Part shown: positions 25,534 to 34,034 of the stretch, piece by piece
Layout of the letters: every line of letters begins with the position of its first letter
Position numbering within the stretch: position 1 is the stretch's first letter
Assembly: GCF_025244725.1 (NCBI RefSeq)
Contig: NZ_CP104203.1
Span: 744,001-808,000, forward strand
Length of the DNA: 64,000 bases
Source: Chryseobacterium oranimense
GTDB taxonomy: Bacteria; Bacteroidota; Bacteroidia; Flavobacteriales; Weeksellaceae
Direction: 5' to 3'
Program-made: the position numbers and the translations under genes
Notes under the pieces: generated by a model
What the model was told of the DNA's origin: nothing
Database searches by the model: none
The model's input: only the letters and a program-made list of their open reading frames with translations

Positions 25534-25971
25534 ATGAAAGAAATACTCACCCATATCAACGGAGTTCCCATTCATAGGAACTTCGTAGAAAATTTACCTT
25601 ATAACCCTCACTTAAAAACCTTATTGAAAGAAAAACGTAGAGCAGGCATTCTCGGTGAAGTTCTTTTCTGGAAAAAGGTACGGGCCGGAATCTTCCATAA
25701 TATAGATTTTGACCGGCAGAGAATTATCGGAAACTATATTGTAGATTTTTATGTAAAAACTTTGGGATTGATTATTGAAATTGACGGCTCAAGCCATGAT
25801 GAAAAGCAGGTGTATGATGGAATCCGGCAGGAATATCTGGAATCTTTAGGACTTCTTATTTTTAGAATTTCTGATTTTGATATGAGGAATAATATAGGTT
25901 TGGTAATGAAGGAATTGGAGGGTTTTATTATTCAGTATTTTGGGGGCACCCCGTCTTCCAAAATTCCATGA
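25534..25971 (+). CDS. DUF559 endonuclease-like protein flanked by inverted repeats
   Basis: 145 aa. The body matches the DUF559 family, which has the PD-(D/E)xK fold related to very-short-patch repair (Vsr-like) nucleases: GEVLFWKKVRAG, DFDRQRIIGNYIVDFYV (active-site Asp of VDFY) and LIIEIDGSSHDEK (E-x-D). The last nine residues (GGTPSSKIP) are encoded by the right-hand repeat, which covers the stop codon, so the gene and its repeat grew together. It has no signal peptide. Its role is unknown; cutting or nicking DNA is inferred from the fold. The bracket of inverted repeats recalls the link between RAYT transposases and REP sequences. No partner methylase is present. Confidence 0.8.
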   Translation: MKEILTHINGVPIHRNFVENLPYNPHLKTLLKEKRRAGILGEVLFWKKVRAGIFHNIDFDRQRIIGNYIVDFYVKTLGLIIEIDGSSHDEKQVYDGIRQEYLESLGLLIFRISDFDMRNNIGLVMKELEGFIIQYFGGTPSSKIP

Positions 25972-26001
25972 ATTTTGAAATCCACCCCTCCGGAGGAGGG
26001 G
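25944..26001 (-). repeat. Palindromic repeat, right flank of the DUF559 gene (inverted)
   Basis: GCACCCCGTCTTCC ... TCCACCCCTCC GGA GGAGGGG reads as the reverse complement of the left flank. The hairpin CCCCTCC / GGAGGGG is perfect (25985-25991 / 25995-26001). A second hairpin CAAAATT / AATTTTG (25959-25965 / 25971-25977) fills the variable middle. It overlaps the 3' end of the coding sequence. Confidence 0.8.
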
Positions 26002-26148
26002 AATATTTGGTTGGTAATTCTAATTCAGGAAAATGGTGGGTATAGTAGGTGCATCAGCAAATTCGCCTTTTCCTTGCCTATATTTTCTAATTTGAATATC
26101 TTTAAAACTTTAAACATTCACTCTAAACATTGAACTTTAAATAGCAAT

Positions 26149-28134
26149 ATGACATTTCAAGAACAGATACAGCAGGGGATTCCGGATCAGCTGCCGCAGC
26201 CTAAACCTTATGAAACCAATATCAACCATGCGCCGAAACGTAAAGAAATCTTAGGAGAAGAAGAAAAAAAGCTTGCTCTGAAGAATGCTTTACGGTATTT
26301 CGAGCCTAAGTTCCATGCAGAATTGCTGCCTGAATTCAGGGAAGAGCTGGAGAAATACGGGAGGATTTATATGTACCGTTTTCGTCCTGATTATGAGATG
26401 AAAGCCAGACCTATTTCCGATTATCCGGGAAAATCTGAGCAGGCTAAAGCCATTATGCTGATGATCCAAAATAATCTGGATTATGCAGTGGCACAGCATC
26501 CTCACGAACTCATTACGTATGGAGGGAACGGCGCTGTGTTTTCAAACTGGGCCCAGTATCTGCTTACGATGAAATACCTGTCTGAAATGACGGATGAGCA
26601 GACTCTGACCATGTATTCAGGGCATCCGATGGGACTGTTCCCTTCGCACAAAGATGCACCGAGGGTGGTGGTAACCAACGGAATGATGATTCCCAATTAT
26701 TCCAAGCCGGATGACTGGGAGAAATTCAACGCTTTGGGGGTTACGCAATACGGGCAGATGACGGCAGGAAGTTATATGTATATTGGTCCGCAGGGTATTG
26801 TTCACGGAACTACCATTACTGTTCTGAATGCGTTCAGAAAGATTAAGAAAGAGCCGCAGGGAGGTCTTTTTGTGACTTCGGGATTAGGGGGAATGAGTGG
26901 AGCACAGCCAAAAGCGGGAAATATTGCAGGCTGCGTTACCGTTTGTGCAGAAGTAAATCCTAAAATTACCAGAATCCGCCACGACCAGAAGTGGGTGAAT
27001 GAAATTCATGAGAACCTTGATGAACTGGTAGAAAGAGTAAAAACAGCGCAGGAAAATAAAGAAACAGTTTCTCTGGCTTACCTTGGAAATATTGTTGAGG
27101 TTTGGGAAAAATTCGATGAGCAGAATTTAAAAATAGATATAGGATCAGACCAGACCTCTCTTCACAACCCGTGGGCAGGAGGATATTATCCGACAGGGCA
27201 AAGCTTTGAGGAATCCAACAGGATGATGGCTGAAGATCCTGAAATGTTCAAAGAAAAAGTTCAGGAGACTTTAAGAAGGCATGCTGCTGCGATCAATAAG
27301 CATACCCAGAAAGGAACGTATTTCTTCGATTATGGAAACGCCTTTTTGCTGGAAGCTTCAAGAGCTGGGGCAGATGTAATGGCGGAAAACCCAAGTTTGG
27401 GGAGGGAGTTTAAATATCCAAGTTATGTTCAGGATATTATGGGACCTATGTGTTTCGATTATGGTTTTGGGCCGTTCCGTTGGGTGTGTACCAGCGGAAA
27501 GCCGGAAGATTTGCAGAAAACTGATGATATTGCGTGTGCTGTTTTGGAGGAGATGGTGAAAAACTCTCCCGAAGAAATTCAGCAGCAGATGAAAGACAAT
27601 ATCCAGTGGATCAAAGGCGCGCAGGAAAACAAACTGGTAGTAGGTTCACAGGCGAGAATCCTGTATGCAGATGCAGAGGGAAGAATCAATATCGCCGAAG
27701 CCTTCAATAAGGCTATTAAGAACGGGGAAATCGGACCTGTGGTTCTGGGAAGAGATCATCATGATGTTTCCGGGACGGATTCGCCTTACAGGGAGACTTC
27801 CAATATTTATGACGGTTCAAGATTTACAGCAGATATGGCCATCCACAACGTGATTGGCGACAGTTTCCGCGGTGCTACATGGGTATCTATCCATAACGGT
27901 GGTGGAGTAGGCTGGGGCGAAGTGATTAACGGTGGTTTCGGGATGCTGCTGGACGGAAGTGCAGAAGCCGACAGAAGGCTGAAATCTATGCTTTTCTGGG
28001 ACGTGAACAACGGAATTTCCAGAAGAAGCTGGGCCAGAAATGAAGGCGCTGTTTTCGCCATTAAAAGAGCTATGGAAGCAGAACCGAACCTGAAAGTAAC
28101 GCTTCCGAATTTTGTAGATGAGGGTTTGTTTTAA
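26149..28134 (+). CDS. hutU: Urocanate hydratase
   Basis: 661 aa, the longer Bacteroidota form. It converts urocanate to imidazolonepropionate in histidine breakdown using a tightly bound NAD. Recognisable segments are ITYGGNGAVFSNWAQYLL, MYSGHPMGLFPS, VTNGMMIPNYS, TSGLGGMSGAQPKA and GSDQTSLHNPWAGGYYP. No other hut genes are in the window, so the histidine pathway is split. The adjoining DUF559 element does not disturb its start, which is supported by the conserved N-terminal NHAPKRKEILG. Confidence 0.94.
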   Translation: MTFQEQIQQGIPDQLPQPKPYETNINHAPKRKEILGEEEKKLALKNALRYFEPKFHAELLPEFREELEKYGRIYMYRFRPDYEMKARPISDYPGKSEQAKAIMLMIQNNLDYAVAQHPHELITYGGNGAVFSNWAQYLLTMKYLSEMTDEQTLTMYSGHPMGLFPSHKDAPRVVVTNGMMIPNYSKPDDWEKFNALGVTQYGQMTAGSYMYIGPQGIVHGTTITVLNAFRKIKKEPQGGLFVTSGLGGMSGAQPKAGNIAGCVTVCAEVNPKITRIRHDQKWVNEIHENLDELVERVKTAQENKETVSLAYLGNIVEVWEKFDEQNLKIDIGSDQTSLHNPWAGGYYPTGQSFEESNRMMAEDPEMFKEKVQETLRRHAAAINKHTQKGTYFFDYGNAFLLEASRAGADVMAENPSLGREFKYPSYVQDIMGPMCFDYGFGPFRWVCTSGKPEDLQKTDDIACAVLEEMVKNSPEEIQQQMKDNIQWIKGAQENKLVVGSQARILYADAEGRINIAEAFNKAIKNGEIGPVVLGRDHHDVSGTDSPYRETSNIYDGSRFTADMAIHNVIGDSFRGATWVSIHNGGGVGWGEVINGGFGMLLDGSAEADRRLKSMLFWDVNNGISRRSWARNEGAVFAIKRAMEAEPNLKVTLPNFVDEGLF

Positions 28135-28157
28135 TTTAAACAAAAATTTATACCATA

Positions 28158-28200
28158 AAAAAGAACTTTGCTGTATTTGTATAGCAAAGTTCTTTTTATT
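28158..28200 (+). terminator. Terminator of hutU
   Basis: Perfect 15-bp stem AAAAAGAACTTTGCT / AGCAAAGTTCTTTTT with a 10-nt loop. Confidence 0.88.
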
Positions 28201-28228
28201 TTTACCAAAACTTAAACCTTGAAATATT

Positions 28229-28669
28229 TTGAAAAAATATAAAGCTTTAACTATTAAAAAGCAGTTTGTTTTAGCATCGGAAGACCAAAAAGAGATTGGA
28301 AGAATTGTAGAGACGAATAAGTTTTTTTCTTCGGGATATTATATTATTTTGAATTCCAGAAGCTATGATATAAAAAACGTTGGATTTCTAAAGAATGATG
28401 CAGAACTTTACCATTCTAAAGGCATTGTTTATTTTACAGATTTACAAAAGGAGAGAATCATCAAATCCGGAGATGTTAGAATTTATCATTTCAAATTGGA
28501 TAAAACCAACCAGTTATTTGAAAAAGGAGAGCTGCTAATAGAAATTAAGAAAGAGAATAACAATCTTTTTCATATTCAGGCTGATGATTCTGTGGATGAT
28601 TTACTGATATTGTTTTTCCTACATTATTCGACACAAGAGTTTAATTATATTGGTGGTGATGGAGATTAG
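28229..28669 (+). CDS. Hypothetical protein (TTG start)
   Basis: 146 aa with no signal peptide. The sequence (KKYKALTIKKQFVLASEDQKEIG, then GYYIILNSRSYDIKNVGF) suggests a beta-rich fold that vaguely recalls the tubby-like/LURP-one barrel, but I would not name it. No ATG gives a good start; TTG at 28229 precedes KKYKAL. It is AT-rich like the next three genes, which are also orphans. A terminator follows. Confidence 0.6.
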   Translation: MKKYKALTIKKQFVLASEDQKEIGRIVETNKFFSSGYYIILNSRSYDIKNVGFLKNDAELYHSKGIVYFTDLQKERIIKSGDVRIYHFKLDKTNQLFEKGELLIEIKKENNNLFHIQADDSVDDLLILFFLHYSTQEFNYIGGDGD

Positions 28670-28713
28670 TATTTTATAGATGAAAGCTTGTTTTAAAACT
28701 TTTTAGATATGGA

Positions 28714-28740
28714 AAAACCTGCCGGGAGGCAGGTTTTGTT
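28714..28740. terminator. Bidirectional terminator
   Basis: AAAACCTGCC / GGCAGGTTTT with a GGGA loop, between convergent orphan genes. Confidence 0.82.
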
Positions 28741-28760
28741 TTAATGATAGTGGATTTGAT

Positions 28761-29312
28761 TTATTTAAAGCTTTTTTCCAACAATTCTTTATCATTTTCA
28801 CTGAGTTTTTCATATTCTTCAATTGTGATGCCTAATCTTTTCAAATTTTTACTTATATACATATTAACTTCATCAATTACTCTTTGAGAATCATCAATCA
28901 ATGCTTGATATTGACGATCGATCAATTTTCCCAGTAATAAAGCTTCAGAAGCCTTATAGTGATTTATAAAATCTTCCTTATTCTCAAAACCATAACGAAG
29001 AGTATTTATGATCTTTTTATTACTTTCAAAATTAAATGCGTCATAGTATTCTGTCAACGGTTTCATAAGAACTTTCTGCAATGTTTTGTTATTAAAATCT
29101 TCTAATTTTAAAACATCATCTACAGTCGATTTTAGAACCTTTCGAGCGTTTTGTAAATATTCAACTTTATCATCTTGAATATTATATTTTTGTAGTTCGA
29201 GTCTCAAAGAATCTGTTTTTACACTCCGTTTATTTAAAATTTCATTAACATTTTGTCCATAGGAAATTTCAAAAAACAAACTGAATAATAAAAAAATAAA
29301 AATTCTTTTCAT
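28761..29312 (-). CDS. Hypothetical exported protein, helical
   Basis: 183 aa with a signal peptide (MKRIFIFLLFSLFF..., cleavage near SYGQ). The mature protein is predicted mostly helical and charged (VEYLQNARKVLKSTVDDVLKLED, KLIDRQYQALIDDSQRVIDEVN). No family is recognised. It is the first of three consecutive minus-strand orphans in an AT-rich patch. Confidence 0.65.
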   Translation of the reverse strand: MKRIFIFLLFSLFFEISYGQNVNEILNKRSVKTDSLRLELQKYNIQDDKVEYLQNARKVLKSTVDDVLKLEDFNNKTLQKVLMKPLTEYYDAFNFESNKKIINTLRYGFENKEDFINHYKASEALLLGKLIDRQYQALIDDSQRVIDEVNMYISKNLKRLGITIEEYEKLSENDKELLEKSFK

Positions 29313-29400
29313 TTAAATGTTTTTATTTATAGAAGCTATTAAGATCTAAAACTAGTTTTAAAATTTAATTGATTCTGCTACGTAAGCTTTTAAACTTACG

Positions 29401-29916
29401 CTATTGGTTGTTTGCTATAAAATTTAATAAGAATGTTTTAATTTGGCTTGTACGAAGTTTTTTCTCTTTTCCACTAACTTTATGAAATTCTCCATATTCT
29501 GAAAATTCATTGAAATTTAAAAAATCTTCATATTCTTTCGAATCTTTAAATCCAGGATTTAACCATTGTATATATAGATAATATCCTCTATCTTTAAAAT
29601 ATTCAATAGTTTTTATTCCTTTCTCCTTATACTGTACTGCACATAAGATTATTTTAGGTAAATTATTTTCATCAAAGTAATCCTCAACATTGTCTCCGAA
29701 TTCCTCAAATGATGAATTTCTCACAAAAACGTCATCAGTTACTTCCTGATTCATTTCTTCAAAAGATGAATTTTTAAGAAATAATTTAATTTCATCCTTA
29801 TTAAACCTTATTTTTTTATGTCCTGTTTTAATCACTCTTCCAAAGAATTCATAGAATGTATTTGATTTGCCAGAATTTCTATTGCCCAGAATTAAAATAG
29901 CAAGTTTCTTTTTCAT
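29401..29916 (-). CDS. P-loop NTPase-like orphan protein with an internal repeat
   Basis: 171 aa. A Walker A motif GNRNSGKS lies at residues 11-18 right after a hydrophobic strand (LAILILGN), so nucleotide binding is likely. No clear Walker B or GTPase G4 motif is visible, so the exact P-loop class is open. An 18-residue internal repeat shows NSSFEE at 49-54 and again at 67-72, each followed by an acidic stretch. Length is short for a GTPase. Function unknown. Neighbours are unrelated orphans, and the region is AT-rich. Confidence 0.6.
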   Translation of the reverse strand: MKKKLAILILGNRNSGKSNTFYEFFGRVIKTGHKKIRFNKDEIKLFLKNSSFEEMNQEVTDDVFVRNSSFEEFGDNVEDYFDENNLPKIILCAVQYKEKGIKTIEYFKDRGYYLYIQWLNPGFKDSKEYEDFLNFNEFSEYGEFHKVSGKEKKLRTSQIKTFLLNFIANNQ

Positions 29917-30187
29917 ATTTATTAGATGTTATAAATTACTCAAATATACATAAGACGCGGTAGTCATCATTACGATTTCCCATAATTTCAAAATTTTATT
30001 TACGAACCACTTCCTGTCATTTTAAAAACTTTTTAAAAACATTAAAATCTCTACGAAATTCTAAACACTAGCAGAACAAAGCTCTCGACTTTTTTAGCAA
30101 ACCAATATTGTTTATCACTTCCGAGTAATTCTGTTTTTTTGTTTCAGGATAGGTGGGAGTATACCTTGGGGTAATTAAGAGTTAAAT
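29917..30187. other. AT-rich intergenic region between orphan genes
   Basis: About 270 nt without a convincing gene, repeat or RNA. It probably carries the promoter of the P-loop gene on the minus strand. Confidence 0.3.
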
Positions 30188-30634
30188 TTATTTCTTCAAA
30201 TCATCTGGATCAATACTGGTTCCGATTGAGTTGCATTTTTTATTTAGTTCATCATAGTTTAAAAGTCCGATTCTGAAACATCGTATTAGAAAAAAATAGG
30301 CAGAGTCCACGACATCTTTTCTTGCTTCAGCTATTTCGGTTTTATGTTTGAGCTTAGGTAAGGCCGGTTTTCCTGCACCGAATTCACATTTTCCATTACA
30401 TACGGGACAATATTCTTGAACAACCGTACCATGCTCTTTGGTCCAGGCTTTTTGAGCATCATATATTTTGTCAAATCTTTTTTTGTGATTGTCGATAGTA
30501 TGTAATGCTTCTATTACCTCATTCATCCAAAAATCAATATTTGAATAATGGCCAACAACATGATGGGTATAACCTGTCGTAAATTTTTTTAGTTGTTCAG
30601 AAATAAGATTGGCTTTTTCAATTGTATATATCAT
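30188..30634 (-). CDS. Hypothetical protein with a CPVCNGKC zinc-ribbon-like motif
   Basis: 148 aa. Helical N-terminal half (HHVVGHYSNIDFWMNEVIEALHTID) followed by YCPVCNGKCEFG, a three-cysteine motif that may bind zinc, then more helices ending DPDDLKK. No signal peptide. No recognised family and no obvious partner; it is the last orphan in the 28.2-30.6 kb patch. Confidence 0.6.
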   Translation of the reverse strand: MIYTIEKANLISEQLKKFTTGYTHHVVGHYSNIDFWMNEVIEALHTIDNHKKRFDKIYDAQKAWTKEHGTVVQEYCPVCNGKCEFGAGKPALPKLKHKTEIAEARKDVVDSAYFFLIRCFRIGLLNYDELNKKCNSIGTSIDPDDLKK

Positions 30635-30736
30635 TATTGTGTTTTTCTACTATTATATTATGATTAAAGATAATCACCAAATATAAAGAATCCAACCTTT
30701 TCTTAAAACAAAGCATCTTTACTATAAAAGATCCCT

Positions 30737-31456
30737 ATGAAAATTATCATACCCAAACCCTGTCACGAAAACTGGGAAACTATGACCCCGGAAGAAAGAG
30801 GAAGATTTTGTTTCGTCTGTTCCAAGACCGTCAGAGATTTTACTGTTGCTTCTGATGAGGAAATTATAAATGTTTTTTCCCGTTCCTCAGAAGATATCTG
30901 CGGAAACTTTTATGAATCCCAGCTGAACAGGAATCTGCAGTATTCTTATCTCAATTCGGTTTTTGTGAAATTTGCGGTAGGTTTTATTCTTACTACCGGA
31001 GGTTTGGTTTCTGTGCATGCCCAGCAAAACATTACGAATGATACTTTAAAAACAGAAGAAACAAAAGAAATCGTGATGGCTACATTTCATAGCCGGAAAG
31101 ATTACAAAATACTTGGCTCAACAACTGTGGTTTCTGCATCTGCATTAAATGCAAAAGAAAACAAGCCGGGAGAAATGGTGTCAAAAGTTCAGGGAGTGGT
31201 TAGCAATCCAATGCCGGTAGATAATCAACCGATAAGAATAGGAGGGGCAAACTCCAGTGTGAGGAAAGATCAGGAACCTTTGGTGGTTATGAACGGCAAA
31301 ATAGCCAGTTTAAAAGATTTGCAGGAAACAGATCCCAATGCAATAAAAGCCATGAGGATTCTGAAAGATGCAGCTGCCACTTCAGTTTATGGCTCAAAAG
31401 CTCAGAACGGAGTAATCATAGTGACCACGAAAAAGAAGTGGAAAATGAAGGAATAA
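30737..31456 (+). CDS. TonB-receptor plug-like membrane protein with Cys-rich N-terminus
   Basis: 239 aa. Residues 1-40 (PKPCHENWETMTPEERGRFCFVCSKTV) have a CH-x-W ... C-x-x-C arrangement typical of a small Flavobacteriia domain, possibly metal-binding. A hydrophobic segment near 75-95 (KFAVGFILTTGGLVSVHAQ) follows. The C-terminus (IRIGGANS, PLVVMNGK, ILKDAAATSVYGSKAQNGVIIVTTKK) is a SusC-type TonB-dependent receptor plug, but no barrel follows. It may act as a regulatory or assembly fragment; that is inference. A 15-bp terminator closes it. Confidence 0.75.
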   Translation: MKIIIPKPCHENWETMTPEERGRFCFVCSKTVRDFTVASDEEIINVFSRSSEDICGNFYESQLNRNLQYSYLNSVFVKFAVGFILTTGGLVSVHAQQNITNDTLKTEETKEIVMATFHSRKDYKILGSTTVVSASALNAKENKPGEMVSKVQGVVSNPMPVDNQPIRIGGANSSVRKDQEPLVVMNGKIASLKDLQETDPNAIKAMRILKDAAATSVYGSKAQNGVIIVTTKKKWKMKE

Positions 31457-31464
31457 AAATAAAA

Positions 31465-31503
31465 AGGTTTCGGGCGATCGAAGATCGCCCGAAACCTCTT
31501 TTA
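31465..31503. terminator. Strong bidirectional terminator
   Basis: Perfect 15-bp stem AGGTTTCGGGCGATC / GATCGCCCGAAACCT with a GAA loop, A-rich before and CTCTTTT after; convergent genes. Confidence 0.9.
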
Positions 31504-31517
31504 AACAAAGCATAAGC

Positions 31518-32075
31518 TTACTTTTTCACAGCTGCAATAGCTGCCTCATAATTCGGCTCATGCGAAATATCTGCAACCTGCTCTTCGTAAATAATTTTTC
31601 CCGACGGATCAATCACAACAACGGCTCTGCTCAAAAGCCCTTTCATTACAGAATCTGTGATTTCCACCCCATAAGTTTTCCCAAAATCCGAACGGAAATC
31701 CGAAAGCATCACCACATTCTTGATTCCCTCCGCACCGCAGAATCTTTTCTGGGCAAAAGGAAGATCTTTGGAAATACAAAGAACCACTGTATTCGGAATA
31801 TTACCCGCATCTTCATTGAAATGATGTACAGAAGCCGAACAAACCCCTGTATCTACACTCGGGAAGATATTAAGGATAACATATTTTCCTTTATACGAAT
31901 CCAGAGTCTGGTCTTTCATCGTCATATCCGTAAGGGTAAATTTGGGTGCAGCTTTATTCACTGCAGGCAATTTGGAGTACGTATGTACAGGCTTTCCTCC
32001 CATAAGAACAGTATTCTGGGCAAAACTGAATACTGAGAAAAGGAATACTGCGCTGAAAATTAATCTTGATACCAT
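31518..32075 (-). CDS. Exported thiol peroxidase (Tpx-like)
   Basis: 185 aa. A signal peptide (residues 1-20, ending FAQ) precedes an otherwise normal atypical two-Cys peroxiredoxin: peroxidatic Cys79 in DTGVCSAS and resolving Cys113 in RFCGAEG. Such enzymes reduce peroxides using thioredoxin in the cytosol. The export signal puts this one in the periplasm, where the electron donor must differ. A cytosolic Tpx is encoded at 53589, so the cell has one of each. It is convergent with the plug-like gene and divergent from gapN. Confidence 0.88.
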   Translation of the reverse strand: MVSRLIFSAVFLFSVFSFAQNTVLMGGKPVHTYSKLPAVNKAAPKFTLTDMTMKDQTLDSYKGKYVILNIFPSVDTGVCSASVHHFNEDAGNIPNTVVLCISKDLPFAQKRFCGAEGIKNVVMLSDFRSDFGKTYGVEITDSVMKGLLSRAVVVIDPSGKIIYEEQVADISHEPNYEAAIAAVKK

Positions 32076-32251
32076 GAATTTTATTTTTAAACAAAATTAT
32101 TCTTTTTTTGGCAGCTAAGATTAATTTTAATTCAAACAGCCATCAAATAGAGCAAATCTATCAGTCAGCTATTTTTTTTACCGCTTGTAACGTCTACCTT
32201 TATTCTGTAAAAGCTAAAATTTACATTCAAATTATCAAAAAATATAAATTT

Positions 32252-33880
32252 ATGGATTCAGAAAACAAAGTGTTATTTCAGAATATTTTTAAAAGCGAAA
32301 ACGAAATTCCCGAAGAATATAAAATCCCCGAAATCCACCAGAACGTTTATCTTCTGAATGGTGAACTTGTAGAATGGAAAGGGGAGGTTCAGAATATCTA
32401 TTCACCCGTTTGCATCCCTACAGAAAACGGTCTGGAAAGGAAACTTCTGGGAAGCATTCCCAATATTGGCCCGGAAGAAGCAATGGATGTACTTGAAGCT
32501 TGTGTAAAAGCTTATGATAACGGTCTTGGAGAATGGCCAACGATGTCTGTGGAAGGACGTATCCAGTGCATGCAGAAATTTGTTTATCTGATGATTGAAC
32601 AGCGCGACCTGGTGATCAAACTGCTGATGTGGGAAATCGGCAAAACCCTGGCAGATTCTACCAAGGAATTCGACAGGACTGTAGATTACATCAACCAGAC
32701 CATTGATGCCTTAAAGGATCTGGACAGGGAGTCTTCCCGTTTCCAGCAGGCGGAAGGAACCATTGCACAGATCAGAAGAGCTCCGCTGGGCGTTGTCCTG
32801 AGTATGGGACCATTTAATTATCCTTTAAACGAGATCTTTACAACCCTCATTCCCGCGTTGATTATGGGAAATACCATTCTCTTTAAACTTCCAAAGCATG
32901 GGGTTCTTGCTCATTATCCGCTTCTGAATGCCTTTAAAGAAGCTTTCCCGAAAGGTACGGTAAATACCCTTTACGGAAAAGGTTCGGAGATCATCACTCC
33001 AATTATGGAAAGCGGAAAAGTAAATGTTCTTGCCTTCATCGGGTCCAGCAAAGTGGCAAACGGGCTGAAAAAACTACACCCTAAAGTGAACCGTTTACGT
33101 GCAATCCTCAGTCTTGACGCTAAAAATGCAGCGATTGTAACCAAAAACGCAAATCTGGATGTTGCGGTAAGTGAATGCATTCTGGGAGCGTTGTCATTTA
33201 ATGGGCAGAGATGTACAGCGTTAAAACTTATATTCGTTCAAAAAGAAATTGCGGAAGAATTTACTAAAAAATTAAGCGCTGCTGTCTCAGCAATGAAACC
33301 GGGTCTGCCGTGGGAAAAGGATGTAAAAGTGACTCCGCTGCCGGAAGTAAATAAGCCTCCGTACCTGAAGGAATGCATTGAAGATGCTTTAGCTAAAGGA
33401 GCGAAAGTTTTAAATGAAAACGGCGGATTTACGGAAGAATCTTTTGTGTTTCCGGCAGTGGTTTATCCTGTTAACAGCGATATGAAGCTGTACCATGAAG
33501 AGCAGTTCGGTCCGGTGATCCCGGTAGTTCCGTTTGAAGACATAGAAGAGCCTATCGATTACCAGGTAAATGCTTCGCATGGGATGCAGGTAAGTATTTT
33601 CAGTGAAGATCCACACGAAGTTTCCAGGCTGATAGACCCGTTTGTGAATCTTGTAAGCCGTGTTAATATCAATTGCCAGGCACAGCGGGGTCCGGATGTA
33701 TTCCCATTCACAGGCCGAAAAGACAGTGCGGAAGGAACGCTTTCTGTATTTGATGCACTCCGTTCATTCTCTATCAGATCTCTGGTAGCCGCAAAACTGA
33801 CGGATGCCAATAAAAAATTATTAAATACAATCGTCCGGGAACATGACTCTAATTTTTTAAGCACAGATTATATTTTCTAA
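32252..33880 (+). CDS. gapN: NADP-dependent glyceraldehyde-3-phosphate dehydrogenase (non-phosphorylating type)
   Basis: 542 aa from ATG at 32252; an upstream TTG would add 48 residues that look like non-coding sequence. It belongs to the aldehyde dehydrogenase superfamily: catalytic Cys in FNGQRCTALK, the Asn of the active site in MGPFNYPLNEIFT, and general base region LSLDAKNAAIV. The overall match is to the bacterial GapN type, which oxidises glyceraldehyde-3-phosphate to 3-phosphoglycerate and makes NADPH. Other ALDH roles cannot be fully excluded. A terminator at 33913 follows. Confidence 0.83.
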   Translation: MDSENKVLFQNIFKSENEIPEEYKIPEIHQNVYLLNGELVEWKGEVQNIYSPVCIPTENGLERKLLGSIPNIGPEEAMDVLEACVKAYDNGLGEWPTMSVEGRIQCMQKFVYLMIEQRDLVIKLLMWEIGKTLADSTKEFDRTVDYINQTIDALKDLDRESSRFQQAEGTIAQIRRAPLGVVLSMGPFNYPLNEIFTTLIPALIMGNTILFKLPKHGVLAHYPLLNAFKEAFPKGTVNTLYGKGSEIITPIMESGKVNVLAFIGSSKVANGLKKLHPKVNRLRAILSLDAKNAAIVTKNANLDVAVSECILGALSFNGQRCTALKLIFVQKEIAEEFTKKLSAAVSAMKPGLPWEKDVKVTPLPEVNKPPYLKECIEDALAKGAKVLNENGGFTEESFVFPAVVYPVNSDMKLYHEEQFGPVIPVVPFEDIEEPIDYQVNASHGMQVSIFSEDPHEVSRLIDPFVNLVSRVNINCQAQRGPDVFPFTGRKDSAEGTLSVFDALRSFSIRSLVAAKLTDANKKLLNTIVREHDSNFLSTDYIF

Positions 33881-33912
33881 GACTTTTTTAACTCTATTTA
33901 ACATAAAATAAT

Positions 33913-33950
33913 AATCCTCAATAAATTTCTTTATTTTTTGAGGATTTTGT
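33913..33950 (+). terminator. Terminator of gapN
   Basis: AATCCTCAA / TTGAGGATT with an A/T-rich inner stem and TTTTG after. Confidence 0.68.
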
Positions 33951-34034
33951 ATTTTCAGGCGTGAAGTTTTTAGTTTTTATATTGAAAAAGTGGCATTTTA
34001 TTAATAATGTTTCTTTACGGGTAGAGTTTATAGA

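Noticed and set aside
29401..29916. Assigning the P-loop orphan to a defence GTPase family
   Set aside because: Only Walker A is visible; the other GTPase or ATPase motifs cannot be recognised.
32108..32251. TTG-started N-terminal extension of gapN
   Set aside because: The extra residues look like translated spacer, and ATG 32252 gives the normal family N-terminus.
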